A stretch of 64,000 nucleotides of DNA from Ruminococcus sp. AM36-2AA (GTDB taxonomy: Bacteria > Bacillota > Clostridia > Lachnospirales > Lachnospiraceae): contig NZ_QTYB01000012.1 in the NCBI RefSeq assembly GCF_003461955.1, positions 88,145 to 152,144 on the forward strand, in the 5' to 3' direction. This document shows positions 51,960 through 59,765 of this stretch, piece after piece; within the stretch, counting starts at the first letter, position 1; each line of letters opens with the position of its first letter. Both the position numbers and the translations under genes were made by a program. Below the pieces are notes generated by a model that was not told the origin of the DNA, ran no database searches, and worked only from the letters and a program-made list of their open reading frames with translations.

Positions 51960-53711
51960 ATGTGTAGTGTGGCAAAACCAATTATTAAACAAATTAGAGA
52001 TAGTCGAGAGGCATTGGACTTTTTTGAGACAGTATCATTGCCTGCAGAGGATGAGAAAACGCAGGCTATTATAATGGATTTTCCTACAGTTTATATTCAT
52101 AATTGGCAGGATTCTGGAGCATTTGAGGTATATGTTGGGGAGACAAATAATATTTTTAAGAGAACACGACAGCATTATGATGCTGCTTTAAATCAGCCAG
52201 GATGGCAGAGCAAATTGTTGAAAAAAAATGCAAGTCTTTTTATTATAGGTCATGAACATTTCAATAAATCGTTAACGCTCGACATAGAGAATCGCTTAAT
52301 GCATTATATGATGAGTGTAGAGCGTGTGAAACATGTATATAATTTAAGAGATAATCCGCAAACGAGTTATTACCCTATGGAAGAATTTGATGAAATATTC
52401 AGCAAAATTTGGAGAGGACTCAGAAAAGAAAATAAAGATTTATTTCCGACAGAAAGCGCAATAAAAGATTCAGCAATATATAAAGCGTCACCACTTCATA
52501 AACTAACTAAAGAACAGGAAGAGGCAAGGGAACTTATTATCCAAAAAGTTTCTGAGGCACTTGAAAAAGAAGAAACGAAGCAACTGATTTTTATTGATGG
52601 TGAAGCTGGAACGGGAAAGACTGTTTTAACTAGTAGTACATTTTATGAATTATATTGTCAGGCAGAGGAGAGTAATAAAGAATTAAAATGCCAGTTGTTG
52701 GTTAATCATGATGAACAGATTATAGTATATGAGCAAATAGCAGAGAAGCTTGGGCTGACAGAAAAATACGGGAAGGTTGTTAGTAAACCCACGACTTTTA
52801 TCAATAATCATTCAGAAAATGATCCTATCGATGTGGCATTTGTTGATGAAGCGCATTTGCTTCTTACACAAGGCAAACAGTCATATCGAGGTGAAAATCA
52901 GTTGAGAGACATTATAGATAGAGCTCGTGTGACGGTAGTAATGTTTGATGAAAATCAGATTCTCACAACAGAGCAGTTTTGGGAATCTCAGATTCTTGAG
53001 AAGTACAGAAACCAAGCAAAAGCGGAAAATAATCATATCGCATTATATAAGCAACTTCGTATGCAGGTAGATTTTGCAACAATGGATTGGATAGATTCCT
53101 TTACAAAAGAGAGATGCTTAAAGAAAATTCCAGATACATTTGGAGGATATGACATCAAGGTATTTGATAAGCCTGAATTGCTTGATGTGGAGATTCAGAA
53201 AAAAGCAAAAGAAAGTGATTCGATGTTGTCAAGGGTGATTGCAACTTATGATTGGGAATATAGCTCAAATCATAGACCAGAGGACAGGCTTATGAGGTAT
53301 TGGGAAGTACTGATTGGAAAATGGCATAAGCCTTGGAATAGGGAGTTGGAGTCTGAACTTACAAGAAAAGAAAAAAGAGCTATTAAAGGATTAGCGTGGG
53401 CTGAACAACCGCAAACGATAAATGAAGTTGGTTCAACATTTACAATTCAAGGATTTGATCTTAATTATGCCGGAGTTATTCTTGGACCATCTGTGAAATA
53501 TCGTAATGGAAAGGTAATATTTGATCCTTTGGAAAGTTGTAATGAGAAGGCAATTCGAAATAGAACATTATCTGATGGAACAAAACAGAAATTTGGTGAA
53601 ATACTAATTCAGCATGAAGTGAGAGTCTTAATGACACGAGGAGTTAATGGAATGTATATTTATGCCTGTGATCCAGAACTTCAGAAAGCGTTATTAGAAG
53701 CAGCAAAATAA
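51960..53711 (+). CDS. GIY-YIG nuclease / DUF2075 helicase fusion
   Basis: A 583-residue protein. The N-terminal ~120 residues hold a GIY-YIG nuclease pattern: FPTVYIHNW (GIY position), FEVYVGETNNIFKRTRQHY (YIG position and catalytic Arg/His) and LDIENRLMHYM (candidate metal-binding Glu). From residue ~180 comes a superfamily 1-like DUF2075 ATPase: Walker A IDGEAGTGKTVLTSS, Walker B VAFVDEAHLLL, FDENQ, and the C-terminal TINEVGSTFTIQGFDLNYAGVILGP and EVRVLMTRGVNGMYIYACD segments typical of DUF2075 (Schlafen group III-like). The GIY first strand is atypical. Paired with a MazG-like gene 16 bases downstream. Confidence 0.8.
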   Translation: MCSVAKPIIKQIRDSREALDFFETVSLPAEDEKTQAIIMDFPTVYIHNWQDSGAFEVYVGETNNIFKRTRQHYDAALNQPGWQSKLLKKNASLFIIGHEHFNKSLTLDIENRLMHYMMSVERVKHVYNLRDNPQTSYYPMEEFDEIFSKIWRGLRKENKDLFPTESAIKDSAIYKASPLHKLTKEQEEARELIIQKVSEALEKEETKQLIFIDGEAGTGKTVLTSSTFYELYCQAEESNKELKCQLLVNHDEQIIVYEQIAEKLGLTEKYGKVVSKPTTFINNHSENDPIDVAFVDEAHLLLTQGKQSYRGENQLRDIIDRARVTVVMFDENQILTTEQFWESQILEKYRNQAKAENNHIALYKQLRMQVDFATMDWIDSFTKERCLKKIPDTFGGYDIKVFDKPELLDVEIQKKAKESDSMLSRVIATYDWEYSSNHRPEDRLMRYWEVLIGKWHKPWNRELESELTRKEKRAIKGLAWAEQPQTINEVGSTFTIQGFDLNYAGVILGPSVKYRNGKVIFDPLESCNEKAIRNRTLSDGTKQKFGEILIQHEVRVLMTRGVNGMYIYACDPELQKALLEAAK

Positions 53712-53727
53712 AGGAGTAAGTTTAATT

Positions 53728-54048
53728 ATGAAGCAGGAAACAATAGATAGAATCAGAAAATTTACAGAGGACAGAGACTGGGAGCAGTTTCATTCGCCAG
53801 CAAACCTTGCAAAATCTATCGTAATTGAGGCGGCAGAGTTATTGGAGTGCTTCCAGTGGTCTGATGAAGAATATGATCTGCAGCATGTCAAGGAGGAGTT
53901 GGCGGATGTTTTGGTTTATAGTCAGAATCTGTTAGATAAGCTGGAACTGGATGTGGATGAGATTATAAATATGAAGATGTCGCAGAATGAAGCAAAGTAT
54001 CCGGTAGAAAAGGCAAAAGGGAGTGCGGTCAAGTACGATCAGCTGTAA
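53728..54048 (+). CDS. MazG-like nucleotide pyrophosphohydrolase
   Basis: A 106-residue all-alpha NTP pyrophosphatase. The metal-binding pattern is intact: EAAELLECFQW (ExxE) and EELADVLVYSQNLLDKLELD (ExxD). FHSPANLAKSIVIEAAELLE is the typical start of the short MazG-like group. Family members hydrolyse NTPs or dNTPs to monophosphates. It is transcribed with the GIY-YIG/DUF2075 gene, a pairing I know from other Firmicute genomes. Confidence 0.9.
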   Translation: MKQETIDRIRKFTEDRDWEQFHSPANLAKSIVIEAAELLECFQWSDEEYDLQHVKEELADVLVYSQNLLDKLELDVDEIINMKMSQNEAKYPVEKAKGSAVKYDQL

Positions 54049-54078
54049 CAGTAGAGAAGGAAGAGGAGTTATAAGAAC

Positions 54079-54129
54079 ATGATAAAAGTTTTATTCGTGT
54101 GCCACGGCACTACCTTAGCAAAATTCTGA
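54079..54129 (+). pseudogene. 5' end of a low-molecular-weight tyrosine phosphatase gene, cut by the element
   Basis: After GAGGAG and ATG, the frame reads MIKVLFVCHG, the first residues of low-molecular-weight protein tyrosine phosphatases, whose P-loop continues N-I-C-R-S. Here it continues TTLAKF and stops, so the gene is interrupted right after the Gly codon (about 54108). The 3' part should be at the other end of the element, outside the window. Confidence 0.65.
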
Positions 54130-54236
54130 AAAACCTTGATTTTACAGTATATTTTTGAACCAGTAGGGATGTTTTACTAAGTTTTTACTAAAGAGAGGAA
54201 TCCCTAGCACGAATTTAGAAAAGTAACATATAGTAT

Positions 54237-54277
54237 GACCTTATTAATTGGTAGAACAATTGGTAAGGTCCTTTTTT
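54237..54277 (+). terminator. Hairpin with T-run at the element's left end
   Basis: GACCTT and AAGGTC (54237-54242 with 54265-54270), with inner AATTG/CAATT pairing, then C and six Ts. It lies just before the first element gene and may insulate it from chromosomal transcription. Confidence 0.65.
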
Positions 54278-54295
54278 ATTTCAAGGAGGTTCAAA

Positions 54296-54754
54296 ATGAA
54301 AAGTACAGCGTTAGGAGCAGAAAACATTATTTTTATCAGTGATGCACATGAAAAATTCTACTATGAAAAATTACAAGAAGTACGGTATCAGGATGTGTAC
54401 CATAAGGCATTGTGTTATTGTCTGGGTATTAATGGAGATACCAGAAAAAATGCTGACAGAATTTATAATTTTAAAACGGGGTCTGTTAAAACGAAATGTT
54501 TACATGAAGGATGGCAGACAAGCGGTAGCTTAAAAGTGGTAAGGATGGCATTTAATCTGTACTGTAACAGCACGCCAAGCGTTTGGGATTATGAAGATGC
54601 AGAGGAACAGGTAAACGAGTGCAGACAGTATACAGTAGAGGATATCTTCTGCTGTGCATATGCACCATATTTTTGGCAGGCAATACAGATCCGTTATCCG
54701 GAATATGTAGTGTACAATCAAAAGTTACATGCCATGCTTGGAGGAATAGATTAA
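54296..54754 (+). CDS. DUF6075-like protein of the conjugative element
   Basis: A 152-residue protein starting KSTALGAENIIFISDAHEKF, with YHKALCYCLGINGDTRKNAD and AYAPYFWQAIQIRYPEY. I recognise it as the small protein placed first in many Clostridial Tn1549-type elements (DUF6075). No catalytic motif is evident. ATG at 54296 follows CAAGGAGGTTCAAA. Its stop overlaps the next start. Confidence 0.7.
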   Translation: MKSTALGAENIIFISDAHEKFYYEKLQEVRYQDVYHKALCYCLGINGDTRKNADRIYNFKTGSVKTKCLHEGWQTSGSLKVVRMAFNLYCNSTPSVWDYEDAEEQVNECRQYTVEDIFCCAYAPYFWQAIQIRYPEYVVYNQKLHAMLGGID

Positions 54755-54930
54755 TGCTGAAAGTGAGACTGATGGAAACAAAAAATGATATTGCATGGTT
54801 TCAGAAAATCCTGCAGCGTCATCCTAAAATTGAAGTTATGGAATTATCGGAACTTTATTCCAATAAAGGGACGAGCAAATATTATAGAGCTTATGCTGAA
54901 ATTGAAAAAAGTAATGTAAATAAAAAATAG
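54754..54930 (+). CDS. Small DUF3970-like protein
   Basis: A 58-residue protein (LKVRLMETKNDIAWFQKILQ ... YYRAYAEIEKSN) that overlaps the preceding stop by one base (TAATG). It resembles the short DUF3970 proteins of conjugative elements. A longer frame upstream overlaps DUF6075 and is not genuine. Function unknown. Confidence 0.6.
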   Translation: MLKVRLMETKNDIAWFQKILQRHPKIEVMELSELYSNKGTSKYYRAYAEIEKSNVNKK

Positions 54931-54953
54931 TAGAAAAACAGGAGAATTATATC

Positions 54954-55730
54954 ATGTGCAAAATAATCGCAATCGCAAATCAAAAAGGTGGAGTAGCAAA
55001 GACTACAACTACTATTAATCTTGGAGTAGGACTGTCTAAGGTTGGAAAACGTGTAATGCTGATAGATGCTGATCCACAGGGACATTTGACAATGGGACTT
55101 GGTTTTCCAAAGAACTTAAGGGTAACATTGAAAACAATGATGGAAAATATCATTATGGGATTAGAATTTGATCCCAGGGAAGCAATTTTACACCATGAGG
55201 AAGGAATAGATGTAATTCCATCTAATAAACTTCTTTCGGGAATGGACATGTCATTATTTACGGTAGAGGACAGAGAAAAAGTCTTAAAAGAATATCTGGA
55301 ACTTTTGGAAAATGATTATGACTATATCCTGATTGACTGTATGCCCTCATTGGGAATGTTGACAATCAATGCCCTCACTGCAGCTGACAGTGTATTGATT
55401 CCGGTACAGCCACAATATTATGCGGCAGATGGACTTATGGAATTGCTGAAAGTTGTGAAAGGAATTCATCAGAGATTCAATCCAGCTTTACAGATTGAGG
55501 GAATTTTGTTTACTATGGACAGCTGTCATTATAACAACTCAAAGAGAAACAAGCAGGCAGTGCGAGATGCTTATGGAGCAGAGATTAAAATTTTCGATCA
55601 AACGATTCCAAGAACAGAAACTCTTGCCGAAACTGCATCAGAAGGTGTTAGTATCTTTTCCTATGATGCAAAAAGTAAAGGTGCGTACAGTTATCAGATT
55701 CTCGCCCAGGAGGTGCTGAATCATGCGTAA
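54954..55730 (+). CDS. parA: ParA-family partition ATPase
   Basis: A 258-residue ParA/Soj ATPase with the deviant Walker A KGGVAKTTTTINLGVGL near residue 10, DADPQGHLTMGLG, and Walker B YILIDCMPSLGMLTINAL. It is expected to segregate the excised circular form of the element together with ParB. It starts with ATG after ACAGGAGAATTATATC and overlaps parB by eight bases. Confidence 0.93.
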   Translation: MCKIIAIANQKGGVAKTTTTINLGVGLSKVGKRVMLIDADPQGHLTMGLGFPKNLRVTLKTMMENIIMGLEFDPREAILHHEEGIDVIPSNKLLSGMDMSLFTVEDREKVLKEYLELLENDYDYILIDCMPSLGMLTINALTAADSVLIPVQPQYYAADGLMELLKVVKGIHQRFNPALQIEGILFTMDSCHYNNSKRNKQAVRDAYGAEIKIFDQTIPRTETLAETASEGVSIFSYDAKSKGAYSYQILAQEVLNHA

Positions 55731-56610
55731 ACCTAAGAAAGAAATTCAGCTTACATCTTATGATGAATTGCTTGGAATCAATGAAGCCGAACAGAATACT
55801 CTTAATCAGATTGTTGAAGTGCCATTAAATGAGTTACATCCTTTTAGAAATCATCCATTTCATGTAAATGATGATGAAAAAATGGCTGAAACAGTAGAAA
55901 GTATCAAGAATTATGGCATCTTAAATCCTGCATTGGTACGTCCTCGCGCAGAGGGAGGATATGAACTGATTGCTGGTCACAGGAGAAAACGTGGTTGCGA
56001 ACTGGCTGGAAAAAGTAAAATGCCAGTACTCATACGGAACTATACCGATGATGAAGCCGTAATCGTTATGGTGGATTCTAATATACAGAGAGAAAGTTTG
56101 CTTCCAAGCGAAAAGGCATATGCTTATAAGATGAAGATGGATGCAGTAAAACATCAGGGCATAAAAGACGAAAACGCAGTTTCTGTTGACAGTGCAGATC
56201 TGGTTGGACAGGCTGCCGGTGACAGTGGAAGAACCGTTCAGCGTTACATACGCTTGACCTGTCTTATTCCGGAATTGCTGAAATTGTTGGATGAAGGAAA
56301 GATTAATTTTACAGTAGGTGTTTCATTAACCTATTTATCAGAAACGGAGCAGATTTGGGTGAAAGACTGCATAGTGTCTGGAGCAAGCTCTGTTACAGGT
56401 TCAATGGCAACAAAACTGAAGCAATACAGCGATGAAGGTAAACTGACAGAATTGGCGGTACAGCTTATTCTGAATGAAAAGAAAACAGAGACAGGAAAAG
56501 TTACTTTAACTGAAAAGAAAATACGAAAGTATTTCCCAAAGGAATATAACAGAGAACAGATTGAACAGGTTATCTATGAACTGCTTGATAACTGGAAGAA
56601 AAGCCAATAA
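55723..56610 (+). CDS. parB: ParB-family partition protein
   Basis: A 295-residue ParB/Spo0J protein with the CTP-binding nuclease-like N-domain (VEVPLNELHPFRNHPFHV; GILNPALVRPRAEGGYELIAGHRR in two parts, residues ~30-90), the central helix-turn-helix (SGRTVQRYIRL) and a C-terminal part ending YNREQIEQVIYELLDNWKKS. It overlaps parA and precedes repA by 22 bases, forming a replication/partition operon. Confidence 0.93.
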   Translation: MRKPKKEIQLTSYDELLGINEAEQNTLNQIVEVPLNELHPFRNHPFHVNDDEKMAETVESIKNYGILNPALVRPRAEGGYELIAGHRRKRGCELAGKSKMPVLIRNYTDDEAVIVMVDSNIQRESLLPSEKAYAYKMKMDAVKHQGIKDENAVSVDSADLVGQAAGDSGRTVQRYIRLTCLIPELLKLLDEGKINFTVGVSLTYLSETEQIWVKDCIVSGASSVTGSMATKLKQYSDEGKLTELAVQLILNEKKTETGKVTLTEKKIRKYFPKEYNREQIEQVIYELLDNWKKSQ

Positions 56611-56632
56611 CGAGGGAAGGAGAGAAAGCAAA

Positions 56633-57712
56633 ATGGCAAAATCCGAAAGCACAAAAATAGAGTTTGGTTATTTTCACGATTATGAATCGGAACAGTTTGC
56701 TTTTTACCGTATTCCCAAAGTATTATTCACAGATGAATATTTCCGTAATCTGTCCAGCGATGCAAAGGTTCTTTATGGGCTGATGCTGGACAGAATGGCT
56801 TTATCTATCAGACATCAGTGGTTTGATGAAGAGGGTAAGGTTTATATTATTTTTACTGTTGAACAGGTTATTCAGTATATGAATTGTGGAAGAGATAAAG
56901 CAATGAAAACGCTTGCAGAACTGGATACCAAAAAGGGAATCGGATTAATTGAAAGAGTCAAACAAGGATTTGGTAAACCGGATATTATTTATGTAAAGAA
57001 CTTTATTTTAAGGACATCAAAAGATGTTAAAAACAATGATGAATCCGAAGAGAGTATTCAACAAAATCGAGAGGTCGAAGAAGTCGACTTATCGGAGTCG
57101 GAAAAATCGACTTATCGTGGTCGGAAAAATCGACTTCAAGGGGTCGGAAAAACCGACTTCAAGAGGTCGGAAAATACGACTTATCGTGGTCGAAAAATCA
57201 GAACTACAGAAGTCGGAAAAACCGACCCTAATAATACTAATTATAATTATACTGATATTAGTAATACTGACAGAAGTAATACTGATCTTATCAATCTTTC
57301 AGATTCTTCCGAACAGCAGTCAATGGATTTGATGGAAGAGATGAAACTATTCCAGATGAATACTGCACTTGTAAAAAGAAATATTGAATATGACTGTCTT
57401 GTACAACGATGCAGATTAGGGGAACAGCAACAGTTGGATGAAATTGTGGCACTAATTGTGGAAACAATCAGCATAGAACGGGAGAATATTACGATCAGTG
57501 GAGTGAAATACCCATATCAGTTCGTAAAAAGCAGATTATTGTTGCTGGAAGAAAGCCACATAGAGTATGTACTTGATTGTCTGCATGAGAATACCAGGGA
57601 AGTAAAGAACATAAAAGCGTACTTGCTTACCTGTCTTATGAATTCAATAACGACAATAGGCAATTATTACCAGGCAAAAGTAAATCATGATATGTACGGA
57701 GGTGGCATATGA
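56633..57712 (+). CDS. repA: RepA_N-type replication initiator
   Basis: A 359-residue initiator. The N-terminal domain (FAFYRIPKVLFTDEYFRNLSSDAKVLYGLMLDRM in parts, residues ~22-55; YIIFTVEQVIQYMNCGRDKAMKTL) is the RepA_N winged-helix domain of low-copy plasmids and conjugative elements. The middle (residues ~145-205) is a low-complexity, repetitive stretch encoded by iteron-like DNA repeats. The C-terminal part (residues ~220-350) is the conserved helical domain of these initiators (DUF6017 type). ATG at 56633 after GAAGGAGAGAAAGC. It overlaps the next gene by four bases (ATGA). Confidence 0.88.
   Translation: MAKSESTKIEFGYFHDYESEQFAFYRIPKVLFTDEYFRNLSSDAKVLYGLMLDRMALSIRHQWFDEEGKVYIIFTVEQVIQYMNCGRDKAMKTLAELDTKKGIGLIERVKQGFGKPDIIYVKNFILRTSKDVKNNDESEESIQQNREVEEVDLSESEKSTYRGRKNRLQGVGKTDFKRSENTTYRGRKIRTTEVGKTDPNNTNYNYTDISNTDRSNTDLINLSDSSEQQSMDLMEEMKLFQMNTALVKRNIEYDCLVQRCRLGEQQQLDEIVALIVETISIERENITISGVKYPYQFVKSRLLLLEESHIEYVLDCLHENTREVKNIKAYLLTCLMNSITTIGNYYQAKVNHDMYGGGI
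57078..57230 (+). repeat. Iteron-like tandem repeats inside repA
   Basis: Six degenerate copies of a ~23-24 base unit with core GGTCGGAAAAAYCGACTT run from 57078 to 57230 (unit starts near 57097, 57120, 57144, 57168, 57192, 57217). TCGG...CGA makes each unit partly palindromic. They encode a repetitive peptide linker (STYRGRKNRL, TTYRGRKIRT). In RepA_N plasmids the origin lies within the rep gene, so these are candidate initiator binding sites. Confidence 0.65.
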
Positions 57713-58095
57713 GAGGAAAAGAAATTATAACAAAATTGATAATTCCTGGTGCAATAGCTATGATTATCTGCTTAATTGTTCACCCTATGTGCATGAATGG
57801 TGAAATATTAGACTGGAGAAAATTATTGCTTTTTGTGGGAATTCCTTTCGGAATCCAGAAAATGTTTTTGTTGGTCGTTCCAAGAAATGTGGGGACAGGG
57901 GAAATGCTTGGTTTGGTGGTACTTAAACTGATGGTAGGAAGTTTGATTGGAATAGGGGTTCTTGCCTGGAGATTATTAGCTGTAGCAGGCATTTTGCTAA
58001 AAAACGGCATTTCTGGAATTATATGGATCATAAAAAGACTGAAAGAAATGGTGATCAAAAATGAGCGAAAAGCAACTGGAAAAATTGTATTATAG
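57709..58095 (+). CDS. Small membrane protein of the element (DUF6050-like)
   Basis: A 128-residue protein with three predicted helices (IIPGAIAMIICLIVHPMC; WRKLLLFVGIPFGIQKMF; LIGIGVLAWRLLAVAGILL) and a basic C-terminus. Proteins like this are usual between repA and pcfB in Tn1549-type elements; the DUF6050 name is from memory and uncertain. It overlaps repA by four bases and the next gene by 35. Confidence 0.6.
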   Translation: MRGKEIITKLIIPGAIAMIICLIVHPMCMNGEILDWRKLLLFVGIPFGIQKMFLLVVPRNVGTGEMLGLVVLKLMVGSLIGIGVLAWRLLAVAGILLKNGISGIIWIIKRLKEMVIKNERKATGKIVL

Positions 58096-58348
58096 CATTT
58101 ATCCAATGAATCAATGTGAGACACAAAGTAAAAGTTATGAAGAGACAAAGGAACTGTGTGAAACATTAGAAAAGGAAATGATAAGTCTAATGAGTCCGGA
58201 TCTGCAGGCAATGTTTGAGGATTACAAGGAATATACTTTAAATCTTAAACAAACAGAACAGAGAGACGCTTACATAGATGGATTAGCGTTTGGGATTCGC
58301 ACAATTTCGGAAGCCTTTTTACATGAGAACAAAAATAGAATATGGTGA
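58061..58348 (+). CDS. Small helical protein of the element (DUF6809-like)
   Basis: A 95-residue mostly helical protein (SEKQLEKLYYSIYPMNQC ... YIDGLAFGIRTISEAFLHE). No membrane segment or catalytic motif. The pattern resembles short element proteins annotated DUF6809. It begins within the preceding gene and ends at a hairpin terminator. Confidence 0.6.
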   Translation: MSEKQLEKLYYSIYPMNQCETQSKSYEETKELCETLEKEMISLMSPDLQAMFEDYKEYTLNLKQTEQRDAYIDGLAFGIRTISEAFLHENKNRIW

Positions 58349-58350
58349 TT

Positions 58351-58380
58351 GAAAAAGCAGTCTGTCAAGGCTGCTTTTTC
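58351..58380 (+). terminator. Terminator after the replication/partition operon
   Basis: GAAAAAGCAG (58351-58360) pairs with CTGCTTTTTC (58371-58380) around a 10-base loop; the stem's 3' arm supplies the T-run. Confidence 0.75.
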
Positions 58381-58407
58381 TGTACCGCTTACATAGGAGG
58401 ATGAGAT

Positions 58408-58602
58408 GTGATTGATTTGATAATTATTATTATGGCAGGAATAGTGCTTTTGTTTTTGCTGTCTTGTTGCTTTATGGTTGCAAGGCTATTGGATGAGGAA
58501 ATATTTATGTATGGATATGAAGGAAAAGAAAACTGGGAAAGGGAACAACTTCCCGACAAATTGTCGAGAAGTTCAACAGATGAAAGACATGGAGATAAAT
58601 GA
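58408..58602 (+). CDS. 64-residue single-span membrane protein
   Basis: GTG start after a strong AGGAGG. The protein has one helix at the N-terminus (IDLIIIIMAGIVLLFLLSCC) and a charged tail. It overlaps the Xre gene start, and its 3' end contains the 26-base palindrome. Function unknown; possibly a membrane partner of the downstream genes. Confidence 0.5.
   Translation: MIDLIIIIMAGIVLLFLLSCCFMVARLLDEEIFMYGYEGKENWEREQLPDKLSRSSTDERHGDK
58548..58573. promoter_or_regulatory. 26-base palindrome upstream of the Xre gene, copy 1
   Basis: Core CGACAAATTGTCG is a perfect palindrome with outer arms ACTTC/GAAGT. The identical 26 bases occur inverted at 61956-61981, upstream of pcfB. It ends 15 bases before the Xre start codon, a position expected for an autorepressor site. 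Confidence 0.65.
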
Positions 58603-58885
58603 AAAGATTCGTTATTTTCGGAAACAGAGAGGGCTATCGCAGGAGCTGCTTGCAGAACGAACAGGAATTAATGTGAATACAATTCGGAAGTATGAAATAG
58701 GCATACGAAAGCCGAAAGTAGAACAATTAAAGAAAATTGCGGATGGACTTGAAATTAGTGTAATAGAATTTTTGGATATTGAAATAGAAAATGAAGCGGA
58801 CTTGATTGCTATGCTGAAAAAAATCAGTCCGTTTTTTAAGTGGGACGGATTGCTTCATGTATTGGAGGGGGAAAAGTTTTTATGA
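58589..58885 (+). CDS. Xre-family helix-turn-helix regulator
   Basis: A 98-residue regulator with a classical Xre domain at residues 3-58 (INEKIRYFRKQRGLSQELLA; TGINVNTIRKYEIGIRKPKVE). The C-terminal ~35 residues are helical (ENEADLIAMLKKISPFFKWD). The ATG at 58589 matches the family start; frames reaching back to 58478 read through the palindrome. It probably binds the 26-base palindrome copies, one upstream of itself and one upstream of pcfB. Confidence 0.85.
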   Translation: MEINEKIRYFRKQRGLSQELLAERTGINVNTIRKYEIGIRKPKVEQLKKIADGLEISVIEFLDIEIENEADLIAMLKKISPFFKWDGLLHVLEGEKFL

Positions 58886-59673
58886 TTGGTGTAGGAAGTG
58901 CATTGATATCACTGTTTCTGGTTTTGGTTTGTTATTCATTAACACTGACAGCGAAAAGAGCAGATGAAAACTTATTGATGATCTGTGAACAGAATCAGAA
59001 AATTGAAGAAGAGAAAGGAAAGCAAGAAATGGAATCAAAGAGAGACATTTTGAGAGTGATTGAAAAAGAAATCAAAAAAGGAAGTGCGCCAGTTGCATTT
59101 GCGGGTTTGGGGTTTTCCGAGGAATGTTATCATTTGGTAGATAGTCAGGCTAAGATGAACCAACTTTTAGATTATTTTTTTCGCAATGAAGAATACGCAG
59201 CTTTGACAGATCGGCAGGTGAAAAGTAATATCTATGCAGAAATGGGCAAAAGACTGAATTTCCGTAGTGCCAGATCTGATCGAGACAGAAAGAATATGGA
59301 GGTAGCGGCGAAACGATGGATTAAGAAAAAGCATCCAACATTTGATGGTGATGTATATGTCGAAAATATCCGGTGTTTTCTGGATATTTCCCAGGAAGAG
59401 TTAGAAAAACGTAAATGTACTGTTAATGAACAGGATACGACAGCACTTATTTTCAGCCAGAAACATCTTGAAGCATTATACTTGCAATGTCTTATGCACA
59501 GACGAAATGCGATGCAAGAGATTCCGGAATTAAAAGGTTTGTCAGAAACGTGCAATCGAATTTATAAATTACAGGACGTAGATGTATTATTCCAGTGCTT
59601 GTTGATGGATCAGATGGATTGGGAAGAAGAAAAGTTATATGTGCAGTTCAGCACGATATATATAATAAAATAA
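58882..59673 (+). CDS. Membrane-anchored protein of unknown function
   Basis: A 263-residue protein with one N-terminal helix (IGVGSALISLFLVLVCYSLT) followed by a charged coiled-coil-like stretch and a helical domain. I recognise no motif. It overlaps the Xre 3' end by four bases and has TTGGAGGGGGAAAA before the ATG, so it is co-expressed with the regulator. Its C-terminal half is rich in Cys and Glu (RCFLDISQEELEKRKCTVNE). Could be an exclusion or transfer-regulation protein; inference only. Confidence 0.55.
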   Translation: MIGVGSALISLFLVLVCYSLTLTAKRADENLLMICEQNQKIEEEKGKQEMESKRDILRVIEKEIKKGSAPVAFAGLGFSEECYHLVDSQAKMNQLLDYFFRNEEYAALTDRQVKSNIYAEMGKRLNFRSARSDRDRKNMEVAAKRWIKKKHPTFDGDVYVENIRCFLDISQEELEKRKCTVNEQDTTALIFSQKHLEALYLQCLMHRRNAMQEIPELKGLSETCNRIYKLQDVDVLFQCLLMDQMDWEEEKLYVQFSTIYIIK

Positions 59674-59765
59674 CAAAGAATAAGAATTTACTATGCTGAT
59701 TTGCGGACAAAATTTTTGAACTATGGTATTATTAAAAATAATATTGAGAAAGTTGGGTCAGTGAA

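Noticed and set aside
57078..57230. Short CRISPR-like array
   Set aside because: Units are contiguous with no unique spacers and lie in frame within repA; these are iteron-type repeats.
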